From JBBCJR01 sp037190805 (lineage in GTDB: Bacteria; Pseudomonadota; Alphaproteobacteria; Sphingomonadales; Sphingomonadaceae): a DNA stretch of 64,000 nt. Position 1 is the stretch's first letter, and each line of letters starts with the position of its first letter. Of the stretch, positions 1 through 7,810 are shown one piece after another. Under the pieces are notes generated by a model. It saw only the letters and a program-made list of their open reading frames with translations. It was not told the origin of the DNA and did no database searches. The position numbers and the translations under genes are program-made. The stretch spans positions 62,001 through 126,000 of the forward strand of contig JBBCJR010000010.1 in assembly GCA_037190805.1 (NCBI GenBank). The letters run 5' to 3'.

Positions 1-31
1 CAGGCGCTTCCACAGCGGTGCGGGCGCTGGC

Positions 32-1030
32 TCAGTGATAGCCGGCCTCGTCGACCTTGCCGCGAAACACCCAGTAAGCCCAGATCGTGTAGCCGAGGAT
101 GACCGGCAGCAGCAGGCCAGCGCCGATCAGCATGAAAATCTGGCTGCGTTCCGGCGCGGCGGCCTCCCAGATCGACACCCGGCCCGGAATGACGTCCGGC
201 CAGATCGAGATGGCCAGACCGATCATCGACAGCGCGAACAGGCCCAGTGCGAGCAGGAAGGGCAGCCAGTCGCGCGCCCCCGTCAGCGCACGCCACAGGG
301 CATAGCCGATGGCCACGACCAGCAGGGGCATCGGCACAGTGGCGAGCAGGCCCGGCCATTGGAACCAGCGCTGATGATATTGCGCTTCCAGAAACGGGGT
401 CCAGGCGCTGACGAGTCCGATCGCGACCAGCAAAGCCGGAACCAGCGGCCGGGCCAGGCGGCGCGCCAGGGCGTGGATTTCTCCTTCCGTCTTCCACACC
501 AGCCAGCAGGTGCCGAGCAGCGCATAGCCGATCATCAGGCTGACCCCCGTCAGCAGCGAAAACGGCGTCAGCCAATCCCACCATCCGCCCGCATAGGCCC
601 GCCCTTCGACGGTTATGCCTTGCAGCAGCGCGCCCAGTACGATCCCCTGCGCCAGCGTGGCGACGATCGACCCGGCACAGAACGCGACATCCCACAACTG
701 CCGATGAGCGGGATCGCGCCAGCGGAACTCGAAGGCGACGCCCCTGAACACAAGTCCCAGCAGCATGGCGATGAGCGGAGCATAGAGCGCCGGCAGGACG
801 ATCGCATAGGCGAGCGGGAACGCGGCCAGCAGGCCGCCGCCGCCCATCACCAGCCAGGTTTCGTTGCCGTCCCAGACCGGGGCGATGCTGTTCATCGCCA
901 TGTCGCGGTCCTTGCCGACCGGAAAGCGGGGAAACAGCATGCCGATGCCGAGGTCGAAGCCGTCCATCACCACATAGGCGGCGACGGCAAAGGCGATGAT
1001 GGCGGCCCAGACGATGGTGAGGTCGATCAT
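32..1030 (-). CDS. cydB: Cytochrome bd ubiquinol oxidase subunit II
   Basis: Integral membrane subunit of cytochrome bd quinol oxidase, which reduces oxygen to water in the inner membrane. The 332-residue product begins MIDLTIVWAAIIAF and carries the CydB hallmarks YVVMDGFDLGIGML (about residues 17-30) and NGNETW-like DGNETWL (about 53-59), then many hydrophobic helices. The open frame runs far upstream, but the ATG at 1030 is chosen because it overlaps the cydA stop as ATGA, the usual translationally coupled arrangement. Length matches the family. No CydX-like small gene can be seen in the 31 bases left downstream. It is the last complete gene of the sulfide operon. Confidence 0.96.
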   Translation of the reverse strand: MIDLTIVWAAIIAFAVAAYVVMDGFDLGIGMLFPRFPVGKDRDMAMNSIAPVWDGNETWLVMGGGGLLAAFPLAYAIVLPALYAPLIAMLLGLVFRGVAFEFRWRDPAHRQLWDVAFCAGSIVATLAQGIVLGALLQGITVEGRAYAGGWWDWLTPFSLLTGVSLMIGYALLGTCWLVWKTEGEIHALARRLARPLVPALLVAIGLVSAWTPFLEAQYHQRWFQWPGLLATVPMPLLVVAIGYALWRALTGARDWLPFLLALGLFALSMIGLAISIWPDVIPGRVSIWEAAAPERSQIFMLIGAGLLLPVILGYTIWAYWVFRGKVDEAGYH

Positions 1031-2433
1031 GGCTGGCCTCCTTCGATGGCGGGCGCCGGCGTGATGCCGGCGGTGCGCACCGGCCCGTGGCTGGGCATGG
1101 CGTCCTCGTGGCGCTGGGGCGGCTTGCCCATGAGCTTCAGGATATAGAGCGTGCCGGCGCCGAACACCGCGAAATAGACGATGATGAAGGCGACCAGCGA
1201 GGCCGCGACGGCCGGCGCGTCGAGCGGCGCGACCGAGTCCGCCGTGCGGAGCAGGCCGTAAATGGTCCAGGGCTGACGACCGACCTCCGTCGTCACCCAG
1301 CCGGCGATCACCGCGACGAAACCCGATGGTCCCATGACCAGCGCGGCGCGATGCAGCAGGGGCCAGTCGTAGAGCCGGCCACGGAGGCGCGCGATGATGC
1401 TCCACAACCCGATCCCCAGCATCGCGAAGCCGATTCCGACCATGATCCGGAAGGCCCAGAACACGATGCCGACCGGCGGATGCTCGTCCCTGGGCACAGT
1501 GTCGAGGCCGGCCAGCGGGGCATTGGCGTCATGCTTCAGGATCAGCGACGAGCCTTTGGGAATCTCGATGGCATGGTCGATGCGCTGCTCCGCGCTGTTG
1601 GGAATGCCGAACAGGATCAGCGGGGCGCCGTCAGGATGACTTTGATAATGGCCCTCCATCGCCATCACCTTGGCCGGCTGATGTTGGAGCGTGTTGAGGC
1701 CATGAAGATCGCCGGCGAAAATCTGTACCGGCGCCACCAGGGCCGCCATCCACATCGCCATCGAGAACATCTTGCGGGCGCCGGGATTGGCACGGTCCTT
1801 CAGGAGGTGCCAGGCGCCGACTGCCCCCACCGCGAAGGCGGTGGTCAGATAGGCGGCGATGACGGTGTGGACCAGCCGGTAGGGAAAGCTCGGATTGAAG
1901 ACGATCGCGGCCCAGCTCGGCCCCGGCAGGAACTGGCCGTTGGCGCCAAGCTCATAGCCGGTCGGGGTCTGCATCCAGCTGTTGACCGACAGGATCCAGA
2001 AGGCGGAGATGAAGGTGCCCGCCGCCACCATCGTCGTCGCCGCGAAATGCAGCCGTGGCCCCACCTTGTTGATGCCGAACAGCATGACGCCGAGGAAGCC
2101 GGCTTCGAGGAAGAAGGCGGTCAGCACCTCATAGGCCATCAGCGGTCCGATCACCGGCCCCGCCTTGTCCGAGAATACCGACCAGTTGGTGCCGAACTGG
2201 TAGGACATGACGATACCCGACACGACGCCCATGGCGAAGGCGATGGCGAAGATCTTCAGCCAATAGCGGTAGAGGTTGGCATAGACCCCCTTGCCGGTCT
2301 TCAGCCACAGCCCTTCCAGCACCATCAGATAGCTGGCCAGCCCGATCGAGAATGCCGGGAAGATGAAATGGAAGCTGACGGTGAAGGCGAACTGGATGCG
2401 AGCCAGAAGGAGCGCGTCGAACGTGTCGAACAT
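1027..2433 (-). CDS. cydA: Cytochrome bd ubiquinol oxidase subunit I
   Basis: Haem-carrying subunit of cytochrome bd, the site of quinol oxidation and oxygen reduction. At 468 residues it is of the short Q-loop kind (CioA-like). His22, Glu102 and His189 sit where the haem ligands and the conserved acidic residue of CydA are expected, and the family signature GRQPWTIYGLLRT is present in the C-terminal half. It is followed by cydB with a 4-base overlap and preceded 66 bases upstream by a TauE/SafE gene on the same strand. In other bacteria bd oxidases resist sulfide, which fits the sulfide-oxidation genes upstream. Family assignment is certain; the link to sulfide is inference. Confidence 0.96.
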   Translation of the reverse strand: MFDTFDALLLARIQFAFTVSFHFIFPAFSIGLASYLMVLEGLWLKTGKGVYANLYRYWLKIFAIAFAMGVVSGIVMSYQFGTNWSVFSDKAGPVIGPLMAYEVLTAFFLEAGFLGVMLFGINKVGPRLHFAATTMVAAGTFISAFWILSVNSWMQTPTGYELGANGQFLPGPSWAAIVFNPSFPYRLVHTVIAAYLTTAFAVGAVGAWHLLKDRANPGARKMFSMAMWMAALVAPVQIFAGDLHGLNTLQHQPAKVMAMEGHYQSHPDGAPLILFGIPNSAEQRIDHAIEIPKGSSLILKHDANAPLAGLDTVPRDEHPPVGIVFWAFRIMVGIGFAMLGIGLWSIIARLRGRLYDWPLLHRAALVMGPSGFVAVIAGWVTTEVGRQPWTIYGLLRTADSVAPLDAPAVAASLVAFIIVYFAVFGAGTLYILKLMGKPPQRHEDAMPSHGPVRTAGITPAPAIEGGQP

Positions 2434-2472
2434 CAGCGAAATCCTTTCAGCGAGCCCTCAACAGGCCGCGTC

Positions 2473-2498
2473 ACGAAATCCGGTATGAGCCATTTCGT
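2473..2498. promoter_or_regulatory. 7-bp inverted repeat between the TauE gene and cydA
   Basis: ACGAAAT at 2473-2479 is matched by ATTTCGT at 2492-2498. It lies in the only sizeable gap of the operon, just after the TauE/SafE stop codon and about 40 bases upstream of cydA. It could be a weak processing or attenuation hairpin, or an operator half-site pair for independent cydAB control. It does not resemble an FNR box (TTGATnnnnATCAA). Function unknown. Confidence 0.3.
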
Positions 2499-2499
2499 T

Positions 2500-3291
2500 C
2501 TATCCGGCCAGAAGCGTGCCGACGCTGCGCCAGATCATGTAGAGCGCGACGAGGAAGATCAATGCAGCGAAGACGATCGTCAGCCGGCCGGTCCGGGCGC
2601 CGAGGCGCCGGGCGAGCGCAGTGCCGGTGAGACTGCCCGCGACGCCCCCGGTGACGAACAGGCCGGCAAGTGGCCAGTCGACGAGGCCGGAAGCTGCATA
2701 GTTGACGGCGGTGGTCAGCCCGAACGCAGTCACCGCGACCAGCGACGTGCCGACCGCCAGCAGGATCGGCATTCCCGTCGACGCTACCAGGCCGGGCACG
2801 ATCAGAAAGCCGCCGCCGATGCCGAAGAAGCCCGAGAACATACCCGACCCCAGCCCATAGGCGACGACCTTTGGCGCTTTCTCGCGGTTGCATTCGGCGC
2901 CCGGATTGCCGGGATTGCCGCGTCCCTTCAGCATCAGGGCACCGACGGCCAGCATGACCAGCGCGAACAGCAGCAACAGCTTGTCGCCATCCACCATCTT
3001 GCCGAGCGTCGATCCGCCGAACGCGCCAATGATCCCCGCAGCAGCGAAAATCCCGCCGCAACGCCATTTGACGTTGTGCAGACGGGCGTGACTGGCGAGG
3101 CCGGCGGCAGCATTGGCGGCCACCGCGAGCGCGCTGGTGCCGATCGCGACATGGACGCTGGGCACACCGACCAGATAGACCATCAGCGGCACGGCGATGA
3201 TCGATCCACCGCCGCCGACCAGTCCCAGGCTGAATCCGACCAGCCCGCCCGACGCCAGTCCGAGCAGATACTGGACGGGCTCCAGCGTCAT
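2500..3291 (-). CDS. TauE/SafE family sulfite/sulfur-anion exporter
   Basis: A 263-residue polytopic membrane protein of the TauE/SafE (TSUP) family, whose members move sulfite, sulfoacetate or related sulfur anions across the inner membrane. The two family repeats are visible as GLVGGGGSIIAVPLMVYL near the N terminus and GIGGGFLIVPGLVASTGMP in the middle. The start at 3291 is chosen because it overlaps the upstream stop as ATGA and begins directly with membrane sequence; the extra upstream open frame is not protein-like. In the operon it follows the sulfide:quinone oxidoreductase, so export of sulfite or thiosulfate formed from sulfide is the likely job. Confidence 0.9.
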   Translation of the reverse strand: MTLEPVQYLLGLASGGLVGFSLGLVGGGGSIIAVPLMVYLVGVPSVHVAIGTSALAVAANAAAGLASHARLHNVKWRCGGIFAAAGIIGAFGGSTLGKMVDGDKLLLLFALVMLAVGALMLKGRGNPGNPGAECNREKAPKVVAYGLGSGMFSGFFGIGGGFLIVPGLVASTGMPILLAVGTSLVAVTAFGLTTAVNYAASGLVDWPLAGLFVTGGVAGSLTGTALARRLGARTGRLTIVFAALIFLVALYMIWRSVGTLLAG

Positions 3292-4868
3292 TGCGCCTGC
3301 TCCAGCGGCATCGGGCGGGCCAACCATTCGCGACCCTTCAGCATGCCGTGCCAGTAGATCGCGGGCAGCATCCGGTCCTTCAGGAACCAGGCGCGGCGGG
3401 TCGGCTTCTGTCCGTCGAGCAGCCAGGCGGGAAAGCTCGGCAGCAATTTGCCGCCATAGCCGAATTCGGCGAGGACGATCCTGCCGCGCTCGACGGTGAG
3501 CGGGCATGATCCATAGCCGTCATAGCCGGCTGCCAGCGGCCTACCGTCGAGCGTCGCCAGCACATTGACCGCCACAACCGGCGCCTGCTTGCGGGCGGCC
3601 GCCGCGGTCTTGGCGTTGCTGGTCGCGGCAACGTCGCCAAGGGCGAAGACATTGGCCCAGCCGGGATGTCGCAAGGTTGCCGGATCGACAGCGACGAAGC
3701 CACTGGCATCGGCCAGCGCGCTGTTTCGGACGACGTCGGGTGCGACCTGGGACGGCACGGCATGGAGCATGTCGAACCGCTCCTCGACGCGTGTGGGGCC
3801 GTCCTCGGTCATCCGCTCGAAACAGGCGACGCGGGATGGCCCGTCGACGGCGACCAGCTTCGATCCGAGCCTCAGGTCGATGCGATAGCGCTGGATGTAG
3901 GCCATCAGCGCCGGCACATAGTCGGCGACGCCGAACAGCGCCGCGCCGGCGTTGTGGAACGCCACTTCGATATCGCCCAGATATCCGGCGCCTTCCCAGC
4001 GATGGCAGGACAGGTACATCGCCTTCTGCGGCGCCCCCGCGCACTTGATCGGCATCGGCGGCTGGGTGAACAGCGCCCGCCCCCGTCGCAGGCCCTTCGC
4101 CAGATCGCGGGTATAGGGCGCCAGATCGTAGCGATAATTGGACGTGACGCCGTTCTGGCCCAGCGCTTCGGCAAGGCCGGGAATCGCGGTCCAGTCCAAC
4201 TTCAGCCCCGGCGCCACGACCAGGGTGCGATAGCCGAGGCTGGTGCCGTCCGCCAACTGGACCTGATTGCGATCGGGCGTGAAGCCGGTCACCGACTGCC
4301 TGATCCACCGGACCTGGCGGGGCATGACGTCGGCCATGGCGTGGCGTGTCGTTGCCGGCGTGAAGACGCCGGCGCCGACCAGTGTCCAGCCCGGCTGGTA
4401 ATAATGGTCCTCCGACGGCTCGACGACGGCGATCGACAGGTCGGGGCGGCGTTTCAGAAGGCTGGCCGCGCAGGCGATGCCGGCGCTGCCGCCGCCCATG
4501 ACGACGACGTCATAGGCGGACGGTGCCGTGCCGGAGAGGGCCAGAGCCGCTTCATGGAGCGCTGCGGACCGGTTGCCGGTGCGACAATAAGCGAGGATCG
4601 GCTTCGGCAGGCGGGACATCGCGTCGGCCATGGCCTGGGCATCCGCCGGTGCGATCGCGCCCGACGTGACGGGCAGGTGGGAGAAGACGAGGCCATGGGC
4701 CTGCGCCGCTTCGCCGATAGTGGCGGCGGTGGGCTGGCCGGGGTCTTCGCCGTCCGGGCGATTGCACAGGATGGACCGGAAACCGGCCGCTGCGATCGCC
4801 TCGAGGTCGGCAGGATCGACTTGACCGGTGGTTGACAGGTCGGGGGAAAGGGCGGTGATCTTGTCCAT
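3288..4868 (-). CDS. DUF442 (phosphatase-like) domain fused to a type II sulfide:quinone oxidoreductase
   Basis: Predicted 526-residue flavoprotein that oxidises sulfide and passes electrons to quinone. Residues 1-110 form a DUF442/Blh-type domain with the CRTGNRS loop (Cys95). A FAD-binding GGGSAG follows at about 125-130. The rest matches mitochondrial-type SQR: IKCAGAPQKAMYLSC (Cys276, Cys288), GYGSCPL (Cys455) and the C-terminal ILAEF-like VLAEFGYGGK segment. Cys276 and Cys455 correspond to the two redox cysteines of human SQOR. ATG at 4868 was chosen because translation upstream is not conserved-looking. DUF442 is more often found with the metallo-beta-lactamase persulfide dioxygenase; here that domain sits on SQR instead, with the dioxygenase separate upstream. 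Confidence 0.92.
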   Translation of the reverse strand: MDKITALSPDLSTTGQVDPADLEAIAAAGFRSILCNRPDGEDPGQPTAATIGEAAQAHGLVFSHLPVTSGAIAPADAQAMADAMSRLPKPILAYCRTGNRSAALHEAALALSGTAPSAYDVVVMGGGSAGIACAASLLKRRPDLSIAVVEPSEDHYYQPGWTLVGAGVFTPATTRHAMADVMPRQVRWIRQSVTGFTPDRNQVQLADGTSLGYRTLVVAPGLKLDWTAIPGLAEALGQNGVTSNYRYDLAPYTRDLAKGLRRGRALFTQPPMPIKCAGAPQKAMYLSCHRWEGAGYLGDIEVAFHNAGAALFGVADYVPALMAYIQRYRIDLRLGSKLVAVDGPSRVACFERMTEDGPTRVEERFDMLHAVPSQVAPDVVRNSALADASGFVAVDPATLRHPGWANVFALGDVAATSNAKTAAAARKQAPVVAVNVLATLDGRPLAAGYDGYGSCPLTVERGRIVLAEFGYGGKLLPSFPAWLLDGQKPTRRAWFLKDRMLPAIYWHGMLKGREWLARPMPLEQAQ

Positions 4869-4885
4869 GCGATCAGGTCTCCGTG

Positions 4886-5299
4886 TCAGGATTGTCCGGC
4901 CCACAGGCGATGAAGAGCCATGCCGACGCCCATCGCGGCCAGAAACGGCAGCACCTCGGCGGGGGCGAGCGCGATGTCGGCGATGGCCGGTCCCGGGCAG
5001 AGGCCGCTCAGGCCCCAGCCGACGCCGAACAGCAGCGCGCCGATCGCCAGCGGGGGATCGATCCGGCGGGTGTCGGGCAGGGCGAAGGTCCCTCCTGTCA
5101 GAGGCGCCGACAGGCGCCGCTGCACGCCCCAGGCGATCGCCATCGGCAACAGCGCGCCTGCCATGACGAAGGCCAGCGTCGGGTCCCAGGCCCCGAACAC
5201 ATCCAGAAAGGCGCGGACGCGGGCGGGATCGGCCATGCCGGAGAGGGCGAGGCCCGCGCCGAAGGTCGTTCCAGCGACAAGGGCGATGGCCACCCGCAT
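4886..5299 (-). CDS. YeeE/YedE family half-transporter (second of pair)
   Basis: A 137-residue membrane protein of the YeeE/YedE family, whose members import thiosulfate or other sulfur compounds. It contains the family motif GLSGLCPGPAIADIAL with a membrane-embedded Cys, and an N-terminal AGTTFGAGLALSGMADPARV segment. ATG at 5299 is chosen: it lies one base from the stop of the partner gene upstream, and the open frame upstream of it is the partner's shadow. Each gene of the pair is about half the length of E. coli YeeE, so the two probably form one transporter together (compare PmpA/PmpB). Confidence 0.9.
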   Translation of the reverse strand: MRVAIALVAGTTFGAGLALSGMADPARVRAFLDVFGAWDPTLAFVMAGALLPMAIAWGVQRRLSAPLTGGTFALPDTRRIDPPLAIGALLFGVGWGLSGLCPGPAIADIALAPAEVLPFLAAMGVGMALHRLWAGQS

Positions 5300-5300
5300 C

Positions 5301-5738
5301 TCAGCCGATCCCCGCCATGCGGGCGATGGCGACGGTGGCGATGCCTGCCGCCATGAACAGGCCGGTGGCGACGATCGAGCGTGCCGAAAGTCGTGACAGG
5401 CCGCAAACGCCATGGCCGCTGGTGCAGCCGCTGCCCAGCCGGGTGCCGAAACCGACCAGAAGTCCCCCGATGATCAGGCTGGCGGGCGTATCCGGAAAGC
5501 TGGTCACGACCGGATGCGCCTCTGCAATCAGCGCGGCGCCCAGTGGCAGGCCCAGAATGAAGGCGACCGCTTGCCAGCGGGGCGCTCCGCCGGCGGCGAA
5601 GCCAAGGGCGCGGGCCGCGAGACCGCTGACCCCCGCGATGCGCCCGAGCCCGAGCAGCATGATCGCGCCCGACAGCCCGATCAGTATCCCACCGGTCCAG
5701 CCCATGACCGGCATGGCATGGGGGAACAGCGCGCTCAC
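5301..5738 (-). CDS. YeeE/YedE family half-transporter (first of pair)
   Basis: A 145-residue membrane protein with the YeeE signature GSGCTSGHGVCGLSR at about residues 102-116, in which the first Cys lies on the substrate pathway of characterised YeeE proteins. The start is GTG at 5738, overlapping the upstream dioxygenase stop as GTGA, so translation is coupled. It precedes the second half-transporter by one base. The two halves probably make a sulfur-compound channel serving the dioxygenase and SQR enzymes on either side. The transported species is not shown by the sequence. Confidence 0.9.
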   Translation of the reverse strand: MSALFPHAMPVMGWTGGILIGLSGAIMLLGLGRIAGVSGLAARALGFAAGGAPRWQAVAFILGLPLGAALIAEAHPVVTSFPDTPASLIIGGLLVGFGTRLGSGCTSGHGVCGLSRLSARSIVATGLFMAAGIATVAIARMAGIG

Positions 5739-6649
5739 AGAGCGTCCAGCGGAATCTTCAGGTAGCGGACGCCGTTGTCTTCCGGTTCAGGCATGTGGCC
5801 GGCGCGCATGTTGACCTGGATCGACGGCAGGATCAGCCGCGGCATGTCGAGCGTGGCGTCACGGGCTTCGCGCATCGCGACGAAGCTGTCCTCGCCGACG
5901 CCGTCATGAACGTGGACATTGGCTGCCCGCTCTTCGGCGACCGTGGTTTCCCAGCGGAAATCGTCGCGGCCCGGTGCCTTGTAGTCGTGGCAGAGGAACA
6001 GCCGCGTCGCCGGCGGCAGCGACAGCAGGCGGCGGATCGAGCGATACAGCGTTCGCGCGTCGCCCCCGGGGAAATCCGCCCGGGCGGTGCCATAGTCGGG
6101 CATGAACAGCGTGTCGCCGATGAAGGCGGCATCACCGATGATATAGGCGAGGTCGGCCGGCGTGTGCCCCGGCACGTGCAGCACCGTCACGTCCAGGCCG
6201 CCGATCCTGAACTGGTCGCCATCCTCGAACAGCCGGTCGAACTGGGACCCGTCGCGCGCGAAGTCGGTGCCCGCGTTGAACAGCTTGCCGAACGTCTGCT
6301 GCACGGTGAGGATCGCTGCGCCTATCGCCAGCTTGCCGCCCAGCCTGCCCCGCAGATAGGGCGCCGCCGACAGATGATCGGCATGGACATGGGTTTCCAG
6401 CAGCCACTCGACCGTCAGTCCCTCGGCCTCGACATAGGCGATGATCGCGTCTGCGGCGGTGAAGCTGGTCCGCCCGGCCGCCGCATCATAGTCGAGCACG
6501 CTGTCGATGATCGCCGCGCGCCGGGTTTCCGGGTCATGGACCACATAGCTGGCGGTGAAGGTCGGCTGGTCGAAGAACGCCTTGATCTGGGGAATCCGGA
6601 GGCGCGCCGCGCTGATCTGCCGTGATGCGAGATCGATGCTGCTGTCCAT
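5735..6649 (-). CDS. Metallo-beta-lactamase-fold persulfide dioxygenase (ETHE1/Blh-like)
   Basis: A 304-residue MBL-fold enzyme, expected to oxidise glutathione persulfide or related persulfides to sulfite with a single iron. Metal ligands are visible: THVHADH (His87, His89, Asp91, His92), GHT (His162), GDT (Asp179) and CHDY (His221). The DFPGGDA motif after Asp179 is typical of the Blh-like branch. ATG at 6649 is preferred over the in-frame TTG at 6664 because AAAGG lies about 7 bases upstream of the ATG. First gene of the minus-strand operon; its promoter must lie in the AT-rich divergent region 6650-6737. Confidence 0.93.
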   Translation of the reverse strand: MDSSIDLASRQISAARLRIPQIKAFFDQPTFTASYVVHDPETRRAAIIDSVLDYDAAAGRTSFTAADAIIAYVEAEGLTVEWLLETHVHADHLSAAPYLRGRLGGKLAIGAAILTVQQTFGKLFNAGTDFARDGSQFDRLFEDGDQFRIGGLDVTVLHVPGHTPADLAYIIGDAAFIGDTLFMPDYGTARADFPGGDARTLYRSIRRLLSLPPATRLFLCHDYKAPGRDDFRWETTVAEERAANVHVHDGVGEDSFVAMREARDATLDMPRLILPSIQVNMRAGHMPEPEDNGVRYLKIPLDAL

Positions 6650-6670
6650 GGCGACACCTTTCAATTTATC

Positions 6671-6700
6671 AATTATGAAACTATGTAATTATGAGGCTAT
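6671..6700. promoter_or_regulatory. 14-bp direct repeat, putative operator in a divergent promoter region
   Basis: AATTATGAAACTAT at 6671-6684 is repeated as AATTATGAGGCTAT at 6687-6700 (12 of 14 identical) with a 16-base period. It lies in an unusually AT-rich 88-base gap between the dioxygenase and the divergent peroxiredoxin gene. ArsR-family repressors of sulfide operons bind AT-rich sites in this position, so the ArsR gene two genes downstream on the plus strand is the obvious candidate binder. The sequence shows the repeat; the binding is inference. Confidence 0.5.
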
Positions 6701-6737
6701 GTTGCGTCAAGCCGGTTCAGATGAGAGACCCGTCGCC

Positions 6738-7358
6738 ATGACGATTCCCGATCTTCTCCCCGCCGCCCGCTCCGCGCCGCGCATGGGCGACCTCGCGCCT
6801 GATTTCGAGGCGCGCACCACTCAGGGCATGCTGCGCCTGTCGTCGCTGCGGGGAAAATGGGTGCTGCTGTTTTCGCACCCTGCGGACTTCACGCCGGTTT
6901 GCACGACGGAGTTTGTCGCCCTCGCCAAGGCGCAGCCGCGTTTCGAGGCGATGGGGTGCGTCCTCGTCGGCCTTTCGGTGGACAGCCTCTATGCGCATCT
7001 GGCTTGGACGAAGGCGATCCGCGACCTGTTCGGGGTTGAGGTTGGCTTCCCCGTGGTCGAGGACCCGTCAATGGCGGTGGGCCGGGCCTATGGCATGATC
7101 GGCGAGGCGGCTCGCGACAGTTCGGCGGTGCGGGCGACCTACTTCATCGATCCCGATGGAGTGATCCGCGCGATCACGCATTATCCGATGACCGTCGGCC
7201 GCTCGGTGGAGGAGCTGGTACGAACGATGGCCGCGCTGCAGGTGGCGCAGGGCGGCGACCGGCTGGCGCCAGAAGGCTGGCAGCCCGGTCAGCCGCTCCT
7301 GTTGCCGGCGACGCCGGATACCGATGGCGACGACTGGTTCTGTCGGAGAGCGCCATGA
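6738..7358 (+). CDS. Peroxiredoxin, 1-Cys (Prx6-like)
   Basis: A 206-residue thiol peroxidase of the AhpC/TSA superfamily, acting in the cytoplasm on hydrogen peroxide, organic peroxides or possibly hydropersulfides. The peroxidatic Cys55 lies in HPADFTPVCTTE, the Prx6-class signature; no resolving Cys is at the usual 2-Cys position (others at Cys74 and near the C terminus). ATG at 6738 with GAGAG about 10 bases upstream is chosen; the frame extending upstream would cross the divergent regulatory region. Its stop overlaps the ArsR start as ATGA, so sensor and peroxidase are co-translated. Confidence 0.93.
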   Translation: MTIPDLLPAARSAPRMGDLAPDFEARTTQGMLRLSSLRGKWVLLFSHPADFTPVCTTEFVALAKAQPRFEAMGCVLVGLSVDSLYAHLAWTKAIRDLFGVEVGFPVVEDPSMAVGRAYGMIGEAARDSSAVRATYFIDPDGVIRAITHYPMTVGRSVEELVRTMAALQVAQGGDRLAPEGWQPGQPLLLPATPDTDGDDWFCRRAP

Positions 7359-7750
7359 CCGCGCTCCACCAAAGCCGCGCTCAGGCCGACGGCGCCGCCG
7401 ACAAACTAAGGACTTTCGCTCATCCCCTGCGGTTGATGATCCTGTCCCTGCTGCTTGAACGCGGGGAACAGTCGGTGAGCGAGATCGACGAGGCCACGGG
7501 CATCGGCCAGCCGGCGCTCAGCCAGCAGCTGGCGGAACTGCGCCGGGCGGACATGGTCTCGTCCCGGCGTCAGGCCAAGCAGGTCTATTATAGCCTTGCC
7601 GATGCCGGGACCGAACTATGCGTGCGCAGCATCGAGGCGGTGTTCGGCGCCGGTCAAGCACCGGGCTCCTTGCCGCTTCGCGCTGGTCTTCCTCCCGCCG
7701 CCGGCGTCGCGTCGGGTGCCGCCGGCTTCGTCCGGCTGCTGCCCGGCTGA
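7355..7750 (+). CDS. ArsR-family winged-helix transcriptional regulator
   Basis: A 131-residue ArsR-family repressor. The winged helix covers about residues 17-95: FAHPLRLMILSLLL, recognition region GIGQPALSQQLAELRRADMV, then the wing RRQAKQVYYSL. By context it should control the divergent sulfide operon like BigR/SqrR persulfide sensors. Those carry two reactive cysteines, but only one Cys (Cys89) is present here, and a Ser is found in the helix (LMILSLL) where such sensors often have Cys. The last 35 residues are Pro/Gly/Ala-rich and unlike the family, perhaps a disordered tail or the result of an old frameshift. The inducer is therefore uncertain. Confidence 0.88.
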   Translation: MTALHQSRAQADGAADKLRTFAHPLRLMILSLLLERGEQSVSEIDEATGIGQPALSQQLAELRRADMVSSRRQAKQVYYSLADAGTELCVRSIEAVFGAGQAPGSLPLRAGLPPAAGVASGAAGFVRLLPG

Positions 7751-7810
7751 TCCCGCTGAGCGGCCCCGACGACGGGCGGCGGTTGCCATCCTGAGCATTG
7801 TCATCGCGCC

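Noticed and set aside
1087..3357. 756-codon plus-strand frame opposite cydA and the TauE gene
   Set aside because: Crosses two well-supported genes in antisense and has no protein-like hydrophobicity pattern.
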